Assembly (NCBI GenBank): GCA_905250025.1
Contig: CAJNOJ010000010.1
Coordinates: 248,001 to 312,000 of the forward strand
Source: Adineta ricciae
Lineage: Eukaryota > Rotifera > Eurotatoria > Adinetida > Adinetidae
Length of the DNA stretch: 64,000 nt
Direction of reading: 5' to 3'
Part shown: positions 49,622 through 61,448 of the stretch, piece after piece
How positions within the stretch are numbered: the stretch's first letter is position 1
How the letters are laid out: every line of letters starts with the position of its first letter
Program-made: the position numbers and the translations under genes
Notes under the pieces: generated by a model
Seen by the model: the letters and a program-made list of their open reading frames with translations, nothing else
Told to the model about the DNA's origin: nothing
Databases searched by the model: none

Positions 49622-51234
49622 GTTCGAACGGCGAACGACTTGGTTGTTTCGTGTTATCTAGAAGAATGTGAATAATTAGATGAATAGACGATGTTTTTAT
49701 TTCTCTATCTAGGTAATGCTAACTAAAAGCTCGAGCTTTTTTTCTCTGTGACCATTTTTTGCCTATTCTACACATGAGTCCTTATATTACGTTCGAAATC
49801 GACAGACGGCTCGATAGAAAAGAGAAACGCCATGATCACGATGTGCGTAAGAGAAATGTCGCGCAGTACCAGACACAGACGGCGTGATGCATCCTCGACA
49901 ATATCTATGTACCAAGCACACTTATTGCGTACTGAAATTTGTGCGTACTTCGATAGCATGTCATTTCTCTTGAAAACACATATTCATGAGGGCATACATA
50001 CTGGGATTAAAAGTGCGTTCATCCTTTGTATCAGTCAATTAGCAGTCTAGATACGTCTGACTTTATGTATATAAAAGGATCGGATACAAGTTGCGTAAGA
50101 TAAAACCTATTTTTAGAAAAGTTCGATAGTTCTGAAAAGATAAAAGTATTTCATAGGTATAGAACGAGGTTATGCACAACAGCGGTAGTTTGTCTTTGAA
50201 GAACTACGCTGCAGTTTTATTTTTACTTTTACGAACTGAAAAAATCGAACTTTCATTCTAAATACTCGCCATTTTTTTGTTTTACGCAGAAATATTTTTA
50301 AAAATAAATTGTTTGATTAACTATTTCAAGATCTACTAAGCTTTTCTCTCGTCTCTTTTCTTCGATTTCTTTTTCTCTGCCACTCAGTCGTCGAGTTTCT
50401 CTGTCGCATTGCTTCGTTGTTTTTCTCTCTCACTCTCTCAATAAGATCGACAACATCAACGAATGAATATGTATGGGAAATAAGCCTACCATCTATTTCT
50501 ATCTTTAATGTGGTAATCAATTGAAAGTGATGAAAACATAGATTAGCTTGAGATTTATTGTCAATGATACTTTTGAGTAGCAAGTTTATAACTATTGCTA
50601 AAAATACCATCGCTAATTATAAACCAGTTGTCGTGTGATTCACATCACGAAGCGAATTTAATGTTTTGCTTTTGGTCAAAAGAATATAATGACATCAGAA
50701 TATAAAGCTTTGGTACATTCGTTTTCTACTATAATTTTCAGTCTTGTTTATGCAGATATGCGTGAAGAGAATACACATGTCGATAGACTTCACTGGAACT
50801 TATACTGACATTGCAATATCGAATTTCAAATGATTAGCATCATCTCTACCGAAAATGTCTATTGCATGCAAATATTTCATCAATGAAAAAGTCATGTCGA
50901 GTACACTATAATCACGATCGTTTTGCTATGGAAGATAATAATACATACAAATGTCGATAGATCTCACAAGAACAAGACTTCTAGTACCAAGCCATCACAG
51001 GCGCCTTGATATCCAACAGATCTTCTTTCACTTAATGATAAGTGAAAAATAGCGACATCTTTTCTGTTTTCAACATATAATCACATCATATCCAATATTT
51101 TCGAAACTTCTGTTTGTTCATTGTAGTCGAAAAGTACAATTATCGACTCGAGCATTCACAAAAGGCATTCTTTGACGTTACAAGAAGTACAACTGAATTT
51201 GCTCATACATTTCTCTTATTTAAATTCATTTCAA
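49622..51234. other. Intergenic, 1.6 kb, divergent between the desaturase and RanGAP1
   Basis: No exon chains. A TATA-like TATATAAAAGG at about 50068-50078 is the strongest core-promoter-like word; it lies on the plus strand 1.16 kb before RanGAP1 and may be fortuitous. CT/GA-rich tracts occur at 50340-50445. Confidence 0.45.
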
Positions 51235-53718
51235 ATGACGGATAATCTTTCGAAAAGTCTTAAATCAACAGAACATGAACTATCGTGGGCAAATCGAGGT
51301 TTAAAAGGCAACACTGCCGCTGATGGTATTCAACTTACTTTTCTTGTGACTAATTATAGGATCTCTTATTCGTATTGTGAATTCTAGTGAAAGAACTATG
51401 TACTGCCATCGAAAAATTTAAACCATTAAAAGCATTACGTCTTGAAGGTAATACTATCAACGAAGAAGCGGCAACAGCGATCGGAAAAGCATTAGCAAAA
51501 CATAGTGAAATCGAAGTAAAGACTTAAATAATGATTTATTCTCTTGATTGATTGATTAAATATTTAGCGTTTGATATGGAATGATTTATTTACAACTCGA
51601 CTTAAAACAGAAGTGCCACCATCATTGGTATGATTGAGATATTTTCGAACGATGAACTGATCCGTTTGTTTTCGACAGATTAAATTAACACAAGGACTTT
51701 TGACTAATGGATCTCACATAGTCGAAATTAATCTAAGTGATAATGCATTTGGGCCTATTGGTGTAAAAGGACTCGAATCATTTCTCTTATCGTCTGCATG
51801 CTATACGCTCGAAGAACTTCGTTTAAATAATTGTGGCATGGGCAGTATGGGTGGCAAAGTAAGATCATTTCATTATTTTGTTTTCAAAAAGAAAATCTCG
51901 CTATGATCTCAATTGTATGTGTAGTTATTAGCAGAAGCCTTGATTGCTTGTCATAAGAATAGTATTGCAGCTGGCGGCAAACAATTTGCTCTGAAGCAAT
52001 TCATTGCTGGTCGAAATCGTCTCGAAATTGAAGGTTCACAAGCATTGGCGAAAGCATTTGAAGTAACTGTCTTTATTTGCGTGAAAGCGAATCTACTGAT
52101 GTGTCTTTGGTCTAGATTATCGGTACTTTAGAAGTTATTCGCATGCCCCAAAACGGTATTCGACCACCGGGTATTGAAGCATTGACGACAGCTTTTCTTC
52201 ACAATCGAAATCTACGTATTATCGATCTTAATGATAATACGATTACAACGGCAGCACCAAAACTAGCGTCTGCTATTGAAAAACTACCCAAACTAGAAAT
52301 ACTCAATCTCGAATCTTCCTTGATTCGCACACGAGGCGCAGTCGCCGTCGCTCGTGCTATCGTTTCCCATAAGAATCTCCAAGTTTGACTATTTTTTACC
52401 CGTATCAAGAGCTAATTTTCTAAGATTTACTTTTCAAAGGAATTGTATCTTGGATGTAATGATATGCATATCGACGGGGGCTTGGAAGTGGCACGATCGG
52501 TAAAGAATATGCCATCACTGAAGGTGCTAGATTTGAACGGTAAAGCTACAAATTCAATTCGAGTTAGTTGACAATGAAGATGAAATGTTGTTTTAGGAAA
52601 CTGCTTTGGTCTTGATGGAATAGAAGAAGTGCGTCAAGTTCTCGAGAATAAACCATTTGTTGATCAAATGGCGTTCAGGTAATTTGATCGTTTCTATGAA
52701 TCACTTATTCGATGCAATTTTTTTGTTTTTGTAACAGTGATGATGAAGGTAGCGATGAGGAAGAAGAAGAAGAAGAGAATGATTACGATGATGAACAAGA
52801 AATTGATGAAGACGATGATGAAGAATATCAAGAAGCAGAAGAGGAACAACCTGAAGAAACACCAGCATTTTCGACGAAACAAACGAACGGTTTTCATTTC
52901 GCTGCTTCATCATCAACCAATCCACCCGAAGGTGTTAGTGGCCTATCAAACATGATGGCTAAATTTGACTTCAGTGTAAATTCCACATTTAATTTCGGTT
53001 CACAATCAACAACTGAAGTAATTTACAAACATATCCTATTCTCTTCTCGATATCCTTCCATCTTGACTAGGCCAAAGATAACAAACTCTCAACACTGATC
53101 AGCATCGATAAAGTGAAAGAGTACCTTAAAGTAAGTCATGGATTTGTCCAGTTGTATTGAAATGATCAAATACGTTGATAGAATGACGAACAATCGATTG
53201 AGCGCGCTGTAAAATTACTCGAAGACCTATGGAATGACAATACACTCGCACAAAAACAAAGTTCATCTATAGCAGGTAGAAACAATTCGAACATGTCAAG
53301 ATCAATTCCATTTCTTTTATTCGCATAGAAAATGCTTTGAAGGTTTTGACTTTTTCTACATCGAACGAACGCAACTTTAATGAACGACTACTCGTTGCGT
53401 TAGGTTTCATCAAAGTAATTCGATGATCTCTTGTTTTTCCTTTGCAATAGTAAATATTTTTCTTTTTTATAGGACGAACAAACAGGTCGTTTACGTCGTC
53501 CGGTGAATCAGTACAGTAAAATCTATCAAACACTCATTGATATTCACCAAATATTACCAAAATCAACGAAAAATCTTCTTTCAATATTTCTTCAAAATGC
53601 TGCGTATGTTTTTCTTTCTCCATCGGTACTCTTACATTCTATTTCTTCACATAGACGTGATCAAAACCCAGGTATAACGGAAATGAAGCAAAAATTATTA
53701 AAAACAATCAAAGGCTAA
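51235..53718 (+). CDS. RANGAP1: Ran GTPase-activating protein 1
   Basis: About 13 small exons from ATG 51235 to the stop at 53718. The N-terminal LRR domain follows vertebrate RanGAP1 block by block: [38 protein letters not shown] (contains the catalytic Arg of the FTxRLxTE motif), [74 protein letters not shown] and [19 protein letters not shown] strongly acidic segment follows ([20 protein letters not shown]). The C-terminal RANGAP1_C helical domain comes last ([50 protein letters not shown]). It triggers GTP hydrolysis by Ran on the cytoplasmic side of the nuclear pore. In vertebrates the C-domain is SUMO-modified and binds RanBP2; I do not see a confident LKSE-type site. Lies between PLC-delta B and C. 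Confidence 0.95.
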
Positions 53719-54556
53719 TAATGTTTTTCCACTCTCAATCTCCAACTTGTATCTATTTTCTCATATAAAATAAATCAAGCAGAGTCAAAACAAATTTTGT
53801 ATGCTAATATTCAACGTATGATTCCATGAACATCGACACTTTTTTTTACAAATACAACACAGCTCGATATTTGATAGTTTTGGCAAACTGTGTGCTTTGA
53901 AAGGGAGGAAAATTTTGTGTGTAATTAAAGAAAACTTTGATTGCATGTTTACAAGAAATACTATGATCAGATTTAGAGTATTGTTGTTGTTGAAATTCAA
54001 GATTTGTTCTCGACAGTAGTTTACCTTGGAAAAATATGTTGAACTTCAATAGTTAAGAAGAGTGTCCTTGAATTCGTGTCAAAGTCAGCTGACATCGTCT
54101 TTTCTTTTTCTTCTTCTTTTTTTTTTAACCTAAGACAAACTTCTACAGTTATTTATCATGTCAATATTATCATCAGAGTAGATTTCCTTGCCAACAGTTA
54201 TTGACAAATAGAAGGACAAATGCTTGATATCCCCTACTCAGGATGAAATGAATTAATAGAAATGTATTCACGTCGGGCTCGATAAAGTCTTCATCTTTTT
54301 TTATTAGTATGAAAAATAAATAATCTCGAAAGACGAGAAGTTGCTACGAAACGCTTTTTTTCTTTTTCTTACTTCTATTTTTTTCTTTCTTCAACTTCAC
54401 TTGATGTCGTAGGAAAAAGAGACATCAAAGAACGCTATTGATTCATTCACCCACTTCATGTAGTAATGAATAAATAAAAGAATCGCAGCGAAAACCCAAA
54501 GCAAGTCATTCTCGTAGAAAGTACATTCGTTTCGTACGTTAATTTCAAAAGAAAAC
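53719..54556. other. Intergenic, 838 bp
   Basis: Between RanGAP1 and PLC-delta C. T-rich tracts at 54101-54128 and 54355-54390; overlapping minus-strand open frames at 53785-54049 look like chance. Confidence 0.5.
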
Positions 54557-57500
54557 ATGGATGAAATACAGTGGAAAAGGTATGAATGTTCCCGTTAACA
54601 TTCCAGTCGAATTTTCTTATTTAGAATTATGGATATTGATGCATCGAACGTTATCAATACCCAACAAACTGATTTGATTAATGTTCTTAAACGTCGAACA
54701 ACATTTATCAAACACAAGCCGAATGGTCGAACGTATTCACGTTTGTTTTATTTGCTTTTATCTGAAGATGCGATACATTATCTCGGTTCCAGACATTCAT
54801 CGAAATTTGAAGCATGTCTCATTCGAGATATCGATCAAATTCGGCCGGGTTTTACGACCAATGTTTGGAAGAGGTGCTTGAAAAAGCGAAAGATATCCGA
54901 AGATCAAAAGCAGTTGGCCTTTTCTATTCTGTATAACAATAATCGTCGTTCAATTGATTTACTTGCTGAATCAGAAGAAATTCGTACACAATGGATTCAA
55001 GGAATCGAGTATTTAATCAATCGTTATCGATCACATATTCGAACATATCGTGAAATAACTGATCAATGGATTTGGCATTTATTTTCTCGAGCTGATATTG
55101 ATCATTCAGGACAATTAAGTCGTCACGAAGTTCAGCATCTTTTACATACGTTGAATATTCAATTGAATGAAAACGACCTCAATCATTATTTTAATCAAGC
55201 GAACATTCGCACACGAAATTCGCTCGAATTGAATCATTTAGACAAAGAGGAATTCATCACCTTTTACAAATTTGTATCCCAACGACCAGAATTATTAAAA
55301 ATCATTTGCCAGTAAGTCATCCAGAAAGATTCAATGATCTGAAAGAGTCCTTTTCTTTCTTAGATTCAACAATAGCAATAGTGAACAAATGGCAGCGACA
55401 TTGTCGGAATATTCAGTGATTCATAAATTTCCTAGATTAACATGTACAAATCATACACGCCCATCTCGTTCATTAAGTTTTCGAAAACCGAAAACTTCGA
55501 AAGCGAAAGGTTTGACATCGAGTTTCCGCCGACGTTCAGCATCAATTACTCCAGAACCAACGACTTCATCGAATGGAGTTGAACGAAAGAATTATCTAAC
55601 AATTGAACAATTGAAAGATTTCTTACAAAAAGAAGAGAATATCAAAGCATTGTCTATTGAAGATTGTTCAAGATTAATTGCACGATTTGAGCCATCCGTC
55701 GAAGGTCGTCAATGTGAAGGAATGGGAGTTGATGGTTTACGATTACTCTTGCTCCATGAAGAATTCTGTCTAATGAATGCAGATAAATCTCACCGAATTT
55801 ATCATGATATGACAAGACCTATCACCGATTATTTCATTGCTACATCGCATAATACGTAAGAAAGACAACAGAATTCATCACCAAACTAGAGCCATTTTCT
55901 CCTTAGGTACCTTCGAAACAATCAAATTTTTGGTAATTGCACTCCGGAAACGTACATACATGCGCTACGAACTGGCTGTCGGGCAGTAGAAAGTAAATCA
56001 TCGAAATATATTTTTCGTGTGAGTTTATACCGCTGTTTCATCTTTGACTTCAGTGGATTGCTATGACGGAGAAAATATGGAGCCAATTGTTTATCACGGA
56101 CATACGTTGACAGTACCAATTTCCTTTCGAGATATTTTACTCGCTATTGAAACAGTTGCATTTGAAGCTTCACCGTAAGTTTATTTAATGTGATTATCTC
56201 ATCAGAAAAACAGCATGTTGTTCATAATTAGCTATCCGCTTTTCTTAAATATTGAAAATCATTGTTCGTACGAGCAACAAGGTGTACTGGCACATCATTT
56301 GAAAACTATACTTAAAAGTAAATTGATTGTATGATTCATTCGATATTTATCTTCATATTCTTGAACAGATTATTTGTTGACTGAACCGTTATCGGACGAC
56401 TACGAGACATTACCATCGCCTGAACAGCTGAAATACAAAGTACTTATTCGCGTAAGAAGAAAAGCACAGGAAGAGTTTGTTTTGATATAACTGTACACTA
56501 AAATCTAGAGTCGTCGATATCGTAAAGGTCAAATTCCAGCTGATCCAAAATCAGATCGAAGCAATGATGAGACGGAACCATATCCTAAAGTATAGAACGA
56601 ATTGAACCATTCAGATTAAGTTTACGATTGAATCTTTAGAATTATCATCCCGATTTCTCTCGCCTAGTTATCTATTCACAGATTGTTTCCTTTACCAATA
56701 TAAGACACACAATATCAACACGTGAGTAACTGCGACTATTCGAATGAATCAATAAATATCGATTGTGTTCAGAGAGATGCAACCATACAATATCATTCAA
56801 AGAATCGAAAGCAAATGAGTTGATTGCTACTGAAACACCACAACATCAAGAATTCATTACATTAACTCAACGACATTTAGTACGTGTTTATCCCGGTACA
56901 ATGCGACAAGATTCAAGCAATTTACATCCACCCTTCTATTGGGCTTACGGTAAAATGAATTGCTTGTTTTTTGCAAACAAAACGAATACCTTGTTCTCAA
57001 CTCAGGCGTGCAAATGGTCGCACTTAATTATCAAGCAAATGACGAATCGATGTGTCTTCAAAATGGCTTCTTCAGTGATAATGGTGGCTGTGGTTATCTC
57101 TTAAAACCGCCATGTTTATTAGCAACCGATCGATCATTCGATCCGAAAAAGAGATTTTTCGATAAAGGCAAACGTTTAGAAATTCATGTTATCAGTGGAC
57201 AACATTTGCCAAAAGAACGCAATTTAATCGAACATTCAGATATATCTGATCCTTATGTGAAAGTTTGTACATATGGCATCGAATGTGATACTACTGAACA
57301 TCGAACGCCACCTGTGCGAAATAATGGTTTGAATCCTATATGGGATCATAAGATCTCTATGGACATCTACTGTCCGGAATTATGTTTAATTATATTTCAA
57401 GTACGCGATCATGATCGATACGGACGATCGACGTTTCTTGGACAGGCTTGTATACCGTTTCATGCACTGCAGTTAGGGTATCGACATGTCAAACTGAAAG

Positions 57501-57562
57501 CGAAAAATGGCGACTATATTCATGGGACAATCTTCGTACGCGTGAAGATTGAAGATTTCTAA
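54557..57562 (+). CDS. Phosphoinositide phospholipase C, delta type (copy C, diverged)
   Basis: It starts with a 23-nt coding exon at 54557-54579, then one 687-nt exon (54625-55311) that carries the whole PH domain and EF hands (INVLKRRTTFIKHKPNGRTY, WHLFSRADIDHSGQLSRHEV). Further exons hold a basic Ser/Arg-rich insert (RPSRSLSFRKPKTSKAKG) and another helical segment. The X box has SHNTY, PIVYHGHTL and LNIENHCS. The linker and Y box (RVYPGTMRQDSSN, VQMVALNYQ, NGFFSDNGGCGYLLKP) and C2 ([40 protein letters not shown]) follow. Both catalytic histidines and the calcium ligands are present; the Glu of ELDC is replaced in my model by VEMDCYDG, keeping E and D. Copy C does not share the near-identical tracts of A and B, and its PH-EF part lacks the introns they have. 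It is thus an older paralogue. Confidence 0.92.
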
Positions 57563-57851
57563 CAGGACATTGGTTCGATAGATGCCATACACCGAGTCAG
57601 ATACGTTGTATTTTTCTACTCTTTATGTGTTTCGTTTTATGAAAAAAAAGGGGAAAGTGCGTGTTTCATGAATCCATTAAAAGCAACATTTATAAGATTG
57701 CTGTACTTTTACGATCAAGACAGTATTTACTCAACAGTAAAATCTAAGATTATATTTATTCGAACCGAACGATCAAATGATTTATTCTTTCGATTAGACA
57801 AAGAAAGATGTTAATGACAATGACAGTTGAAAATTTTGTTACCATGTAATT

Positions 57852-58697
57852 TTAGTGACCATCATCACTAGCTCTACCTGTCTGTGGTGACACCGGTTTA
57901 GAAAAGACAAAAAATACAAAGATTCTTCCAATAACATATGTAAAACGAATGAGAACAATAGCAAGAAAACATTTACAAACAAATAACATTGTTATACCAA
58001 ACTTGAGATAACATCCAAGAAGAAAAACAAGAAATAAAACTACCCACAGAACGTTCGGTTTCATCGCTAGAAGAAGTGATCTAAATTTATAAATAATAAA
58101 CAATGGTAATTGACTGGTAAATGCTAGGTCAATCCAGGAATCGACATTTCCGACTTCACTCAAAGCATATAACGGCAAAGCAAAACCGATATATGAAAAA
58201 AGAAAAAAACCTGGTAAGCCAAAACGAAGAAGAATGAGAAGAAGATATTTAATACATGCTAAAGCTATAAAGAATAAAAGAAAAATGAATGTGCCTGGCG
58301 CTGTTAAATAGATATGGATAGCTGTTGTAATTTTCAAATAAATAAATGCCACTGCTCGTATAGGCAATGTAAGAATTGGTAATGGTGAGGCTGGAATCTG
58401 TCCATAACGTACAAACGTAACGAGAATTTCGACGAATGTTAACAACCAACACATTAATGGAATAACAAAAAACAAACCGAGAACAATTAATACTATAAGA
58501 TAGATTGAATTGTAATTTGTTTTATAATGCCGTAAGGTTTTTTGTCGTTGTCGATGTTTTAAATAAGATATCAAAATGGTCACGAAGAGAAATATTGTAA
58601 TAACCCCCAGATAATTCCATATGTTACTGGCATTACAGAACGAATAGTCAAGAACAATTTTCGAATGAGTGTTCTTGACAGAACTATCTCCAGTCAT
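57852..58697 (-). CDS. Unrecognised multi-pass membrane protein, single exon
   Basis: 281 residues in one exon from ATG 58697 to the stop at 57852. I count about seven hydrophobic segments, among them YLGVITIFLFVTILISYL, IYLIVLIVLGLFFVIPLMCW, GTFIFLLFFIALACIKYLLL, WVVLFLVFLLGCYL and FLAIVLIRFTYVIGRIFVF. The N-terminus is short and polar with one N-glycosylation site (NAS). Basic residues follow the first segment (KHRQRQKTLRHYK), which suggests a cytosolic loop there. The C-terminal tail is short. There is no GPCR or transporter signature I can name. The lack of introns is unusual for this window and shared with the RNA ligase and the desaturase. Confidence 0.65.
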   Translation of the reverse strand: MTGDSSVKNTHSKIVLDYSFCNASNIWNYLGVITIFLFVTILISYLKHRQRQKTLRHYKTNYNSIYLIVLIVLGLFFVIPLMCWLLTFVEILVTFVRYGQIPASPLPILTLPIRAVAFIYLKITTAIHIYLTAPGTFIFLLFFIALACIKYLLLILLRFGLPGFFLFSYIGFALPLYALSEVGNVDSWIDLAFTSQLPLFIIYKFRSLLLAMKPNVLWVVLFLVFLLGCYLKFGITMLFVCKCFLAIVLIRFTYVIGRIFVFFVFSKPVSPQTGRASDDGH

Positions 58698-58933
58698 AAT
58701 ACTTTTAATTAATCAATCAATCAATTAAATTAAATCAGTATGGAATAGGTATGCTCACAGATATAGTTTTTATATTACTATTCATATGTTTTGTTCTCTA
58801 TTACAAGGTTGCTTATGATGAACAGTATTCGCCAGAAAATGAGAGAACGGAAAAAATCTTAAGATGTCGTGAGTGATCGTTTTGATTATTTCAGGTCTTG
58901 AGATATTTCACGTCGAATATAGTTGTTTTGAGT

Positions 58934-59119
58934 TCAAAATGAAGTTGTCGAAATCTGTCTTTGTTTCGTCGTTGTGGAAAGATTCGTCTCACTATGAACG
59001 TATTTTTGTTGCTTTAAATAGCGATGAATGATGAAGTAATACAAAATTCCAGCGACAATTGTCATCAGCACAACGAGCGCTGTGATAGTTACACCGATGA
59101 TATTCATTGCTCTATCCAT
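58934..59119 (-). CDS. Possible 61-residue single-pass membrane protein
   Basis: ATG 59119 to stop 58934. A hydrophobic helix (ITALVVLMTIVAGILYYFII) is flanked by a short N-terminus and a basic, Thr/Ser-rich tail (TTTKQRQISTTSF). Composition and layout are gene-like, but there is no homology evidence. It sits 112 bp before the stop of the RNA ligase gene (59232) on the same strand, in the interval to the multi-pass protein. Confidence 0.4.
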   Translation of the reverse strand: MDRAMNIIGVTITALVVLMTIVAGILYYFIIHRYLKQQKYVHSETNLSTTTKQRQISTTSF

Positions 59120-59231
59120 TTGATTATCTTAGACCGCGCTCATCAGACTATAATGACAATTTTATTCGAAATAGTTTATTTAATTGCAAAGTGAAAAAAA
59201 GAGCGATAAAATAATTGTTTATATTGCCACG

Positions 59232-60299
59232 CTAGGAGAGTTGTTGTTGAAACCAAGTTCGTGCTTTGGCTGGTACTGCTCGTGTAATATCTTTCTGATC
59301 CATGTTCGATGCTTCTATCGTATCTTTTTCTTCTTTGAAAATATCCGCTATCAACCATTTCATCCACACTCCAACATTCTTCATTTCGATCGTTAGTTGT
59401 TGTTCACGTAAATAATCCAGGCCTTGACGCATACGATTCTCCGTACATGCATAATCAACAAATTCTTTAACACTGGCTAATTTCTCTGTATCTACAGGTG
59501 CTAATGTTTTCACTTTGCTAACGGAATGTTCTTCGCCTTTCACTTTGAATGTCAAACCACCGTTTGTCACTGCCCATTCTGTCCATACCACGCCTTCACC
59601 AATACCTGTTTTATCAAAATATTTACCAACAGGACACTCTTTCTCGACTGCCTGAGTTATCTCCACAAGTTTGTTTTGCGAAAGTTTCGGATTTTCAAAA
59701 TCGATCTCGATTTCATAAATTGGAAAATCAAATATATTGTAAATGAATTTGTCATGCCATTTGATATGCGACCAATCTTTTGGAGCAAGCCAGAATGAAT
59801 TCATATTAGGTTTTGCTTCGACATCCTCCGATTGATTTTCTTCTTCAGGTTCTACTGCTGTTTCTTCACGTACTTTGATTTTGAAAATAACGAACATCTT
59901 TGGTAACTCGCAAATTGCAACGTTCTTTTGAATATTTCCTCCACACCATTCACCATAGATAATAATTTTTCGTCCTTTCTCATATTCATCTCGAATTGCT
60001 TGACTTTGTGCGAGAACGATTTCCGTAAAGAATTCATCCGCTAATGGTTCCATATGTTGCGCGAAACCTGCATTATCTTTTTGTGTCGTGAGCACGTTGT
60101 TTCGTGATTGTAACCAATGACCGGAATCTTTGTGATAACCAATACCGGCATTAGTTCCGTGTAATTTAACTGTTCCGATAAATTTCAAAACAGGCAATGG
60201 CTTATCACGATCTTCTTCATTTCGTCGGGAATGTTTAGTCACGCTAACAATGACATGTCGAAATTGCTCTGTTTCAGGGTATGCAATCATTTCGAGCAA
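59232..60299 (-). CDS. Rnl2-type (PF09414-like) RNA ligase
   Basis: One exon, 355 residues, ATG 60299. Covalent nucleotidyltransferase motifs appear in order. Motif I is KLHGTNAGIGY (Lys is the expected AMP-accepting residue, residue about 44), then SRNNVLTTQKDN. Motif III-like is IIYGEWCGGNIQ, followed by KMFVIFKIKV (motif IIIa-like). Motif IV is GEGVVWTEWA and motif V is LTFKVKGEEHSVSKVK. A C-terminal helical region (about residues 265-355) may help RNA recognition. Enzymes of this kind seal 3'-OH/5'-phosphate ends in RNA with ATP. Standard metazoan tRNA splicing uses RtcB, so this gene is extra. The absence of introns and the bacterial/phage/protist distribution of the family make horizontal acquisition likely (inference). 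An acidic loop (EPEEENQSEDVEAKP) is inserted between motifs IIIa and IV. All catalytic motifs look intact. Confidence 0.88.
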   Translation of the reverse strand: MLEMIAYPETEQFRHVIVSVTKHSRRNEEDRDKPLPVLKFIGTVKLHGTNAGIGYHKDSGHWLQSRNNVLTTQKDNAGFAQHMEPLADEFFTEIVLAQSQAIRDEYEKGRKIIIYGEWCGGNIQKNVAICELPKMFVIFKIKVREETAVEPEEENQSEDVEAKPNMNSFWLAPKDWSHIKWHDKFIYNIFDFPIYEIEIDFENPKLSQNKLVEITQAVEKECPVGKYFDKTGIGEGVVWTEWAVTNGGLTFKVKGEEHSVSKVKTLAPVDTEKLASVKEFVDYACTENRMRQGLDYLREQQLTIEMKNVGVWMKWLIADIFKEEKDTIEASNMDQKDITRAVPAKARTWFQQQLS

Positions 60300-60526
60300 A
60301 ACTGTTTTTTGTATCTTAGAAGTGATTTTGCCGAGTTCTCTGCGGGATATTTATAACTGCTTTTACCATGTAAAATCGTCTCAGATGATTACTCAAGATT
60401 GAGTAATAACAAATATTTTTTTCTAAAGCTGATGAAACACGTGTTATTCATACTGATGTAATATATACTAACTTTATTTCATCGAATTTATTATACATAA
60501 GAGAAACAAATTAAAAAAAATGCTTT

Positions 60527-61265
60527 TTATTCAGTCCCACCATTCACTGGATGATCTGGAGGCATTTGGGGTAGTTTTTCACTAGATAAGAAGTACGATA
60601 AATGTTTATTTACTCATCTCGACAAGTTTACTTACATTTCTTCAGTTAGTTTTTGTAACTAAAAACACAAAAACAACGTGTTGCATGAGAATAGCTTTTC
60701 ATGCGCTTACCCTTTGCATTAGACATGACATATTTTCATTGGCTTTCTTTTGACATTCATCCGATTCAATACTAGACACAAATCACCATGATAAAGTGAA
60801 CTCAAAATAAGACAGTTCATTCATACTTAATAGTCGAAAGATCTTTGTCTAATGAAAAATGCAATCTTGCTAGTTGTTCCTGCGTTTCACGGATTGTATC
60901 CATTTTTGCACAAGTGAATTGAGGACCTATTGAGCAAAAGGATGAATTTTTATCGAATAGAACAGAATCGATACTCACTAAATGCTAGTAATGTTCCTTC
61001 TCGAAATCGTTGTAAGAGATCAGTTAAATCACTTTCCAATTCTTTCATTGTTGTAACATCAGAAAAGAATGCATGTTCATTTGGCCGAATGCTACCCGCT
61101 GTGAAATCCAATGGATTTTCCGATCCGTAATCATCAACTTCAAAAAACAAACAGGAATCGAATCATTTGAAAAACTTTTGAGAAGTTTTTCTTACATCGA
61201 TCATCATTCTCAGGCAGTTGTTCATTTAACGTAGTTGAAGCATTTCTCGTCGGCGTTTTAGCCAT
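60527..61265 (-). CDS. CCDC28: CCDC28 family coiled-coil protein
   Basis: Six short exons from ATG 61265 (MAKTPTRNASTTLNEQLPEN) to the stop at 60527, introns about 50-60 nt. The diagnostic core is EHAFFSDVTTMKELESDLTD, LLQRFREGTLLAF and MDTIRETQEQLARLHFSLD. It matches human CCDC28A/B (HSFLTEVTDVYEMEGGLLNL..., REMQEKLARLHFSLD). A C-terminal amphipathic helix is built from two tiny exons (NENMSCLMQRLQKLTEEIEK). CCDC28B modifies BBSome-related ciliary phenotypes and mTORC2 signalling in vertebrates. Whether this protein corresponds to A or B cannot be told; a single ancestral-type gene is likely. The protein is about 145 residues, shorter than the vertebrate ones (about 200) at the N-terminus. 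Confidence 0.85.
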
Positions 61266-61448
61266 GTAATATCTTTATCTACAAATAAAAGTCAAAACTA
61301 TGGTGTATTTGGAAGCTAAAATTCTAACTAAAATATTATCACAGTTGAAGGAAAAAAGCAAACGCTAAGAATGAAAAAAGAAGAACTGATTTTTAATCAC
61401 AGTTAAATAGTTCCTGAGAAGACAATATGAGAATAAATGGTGGATAGA

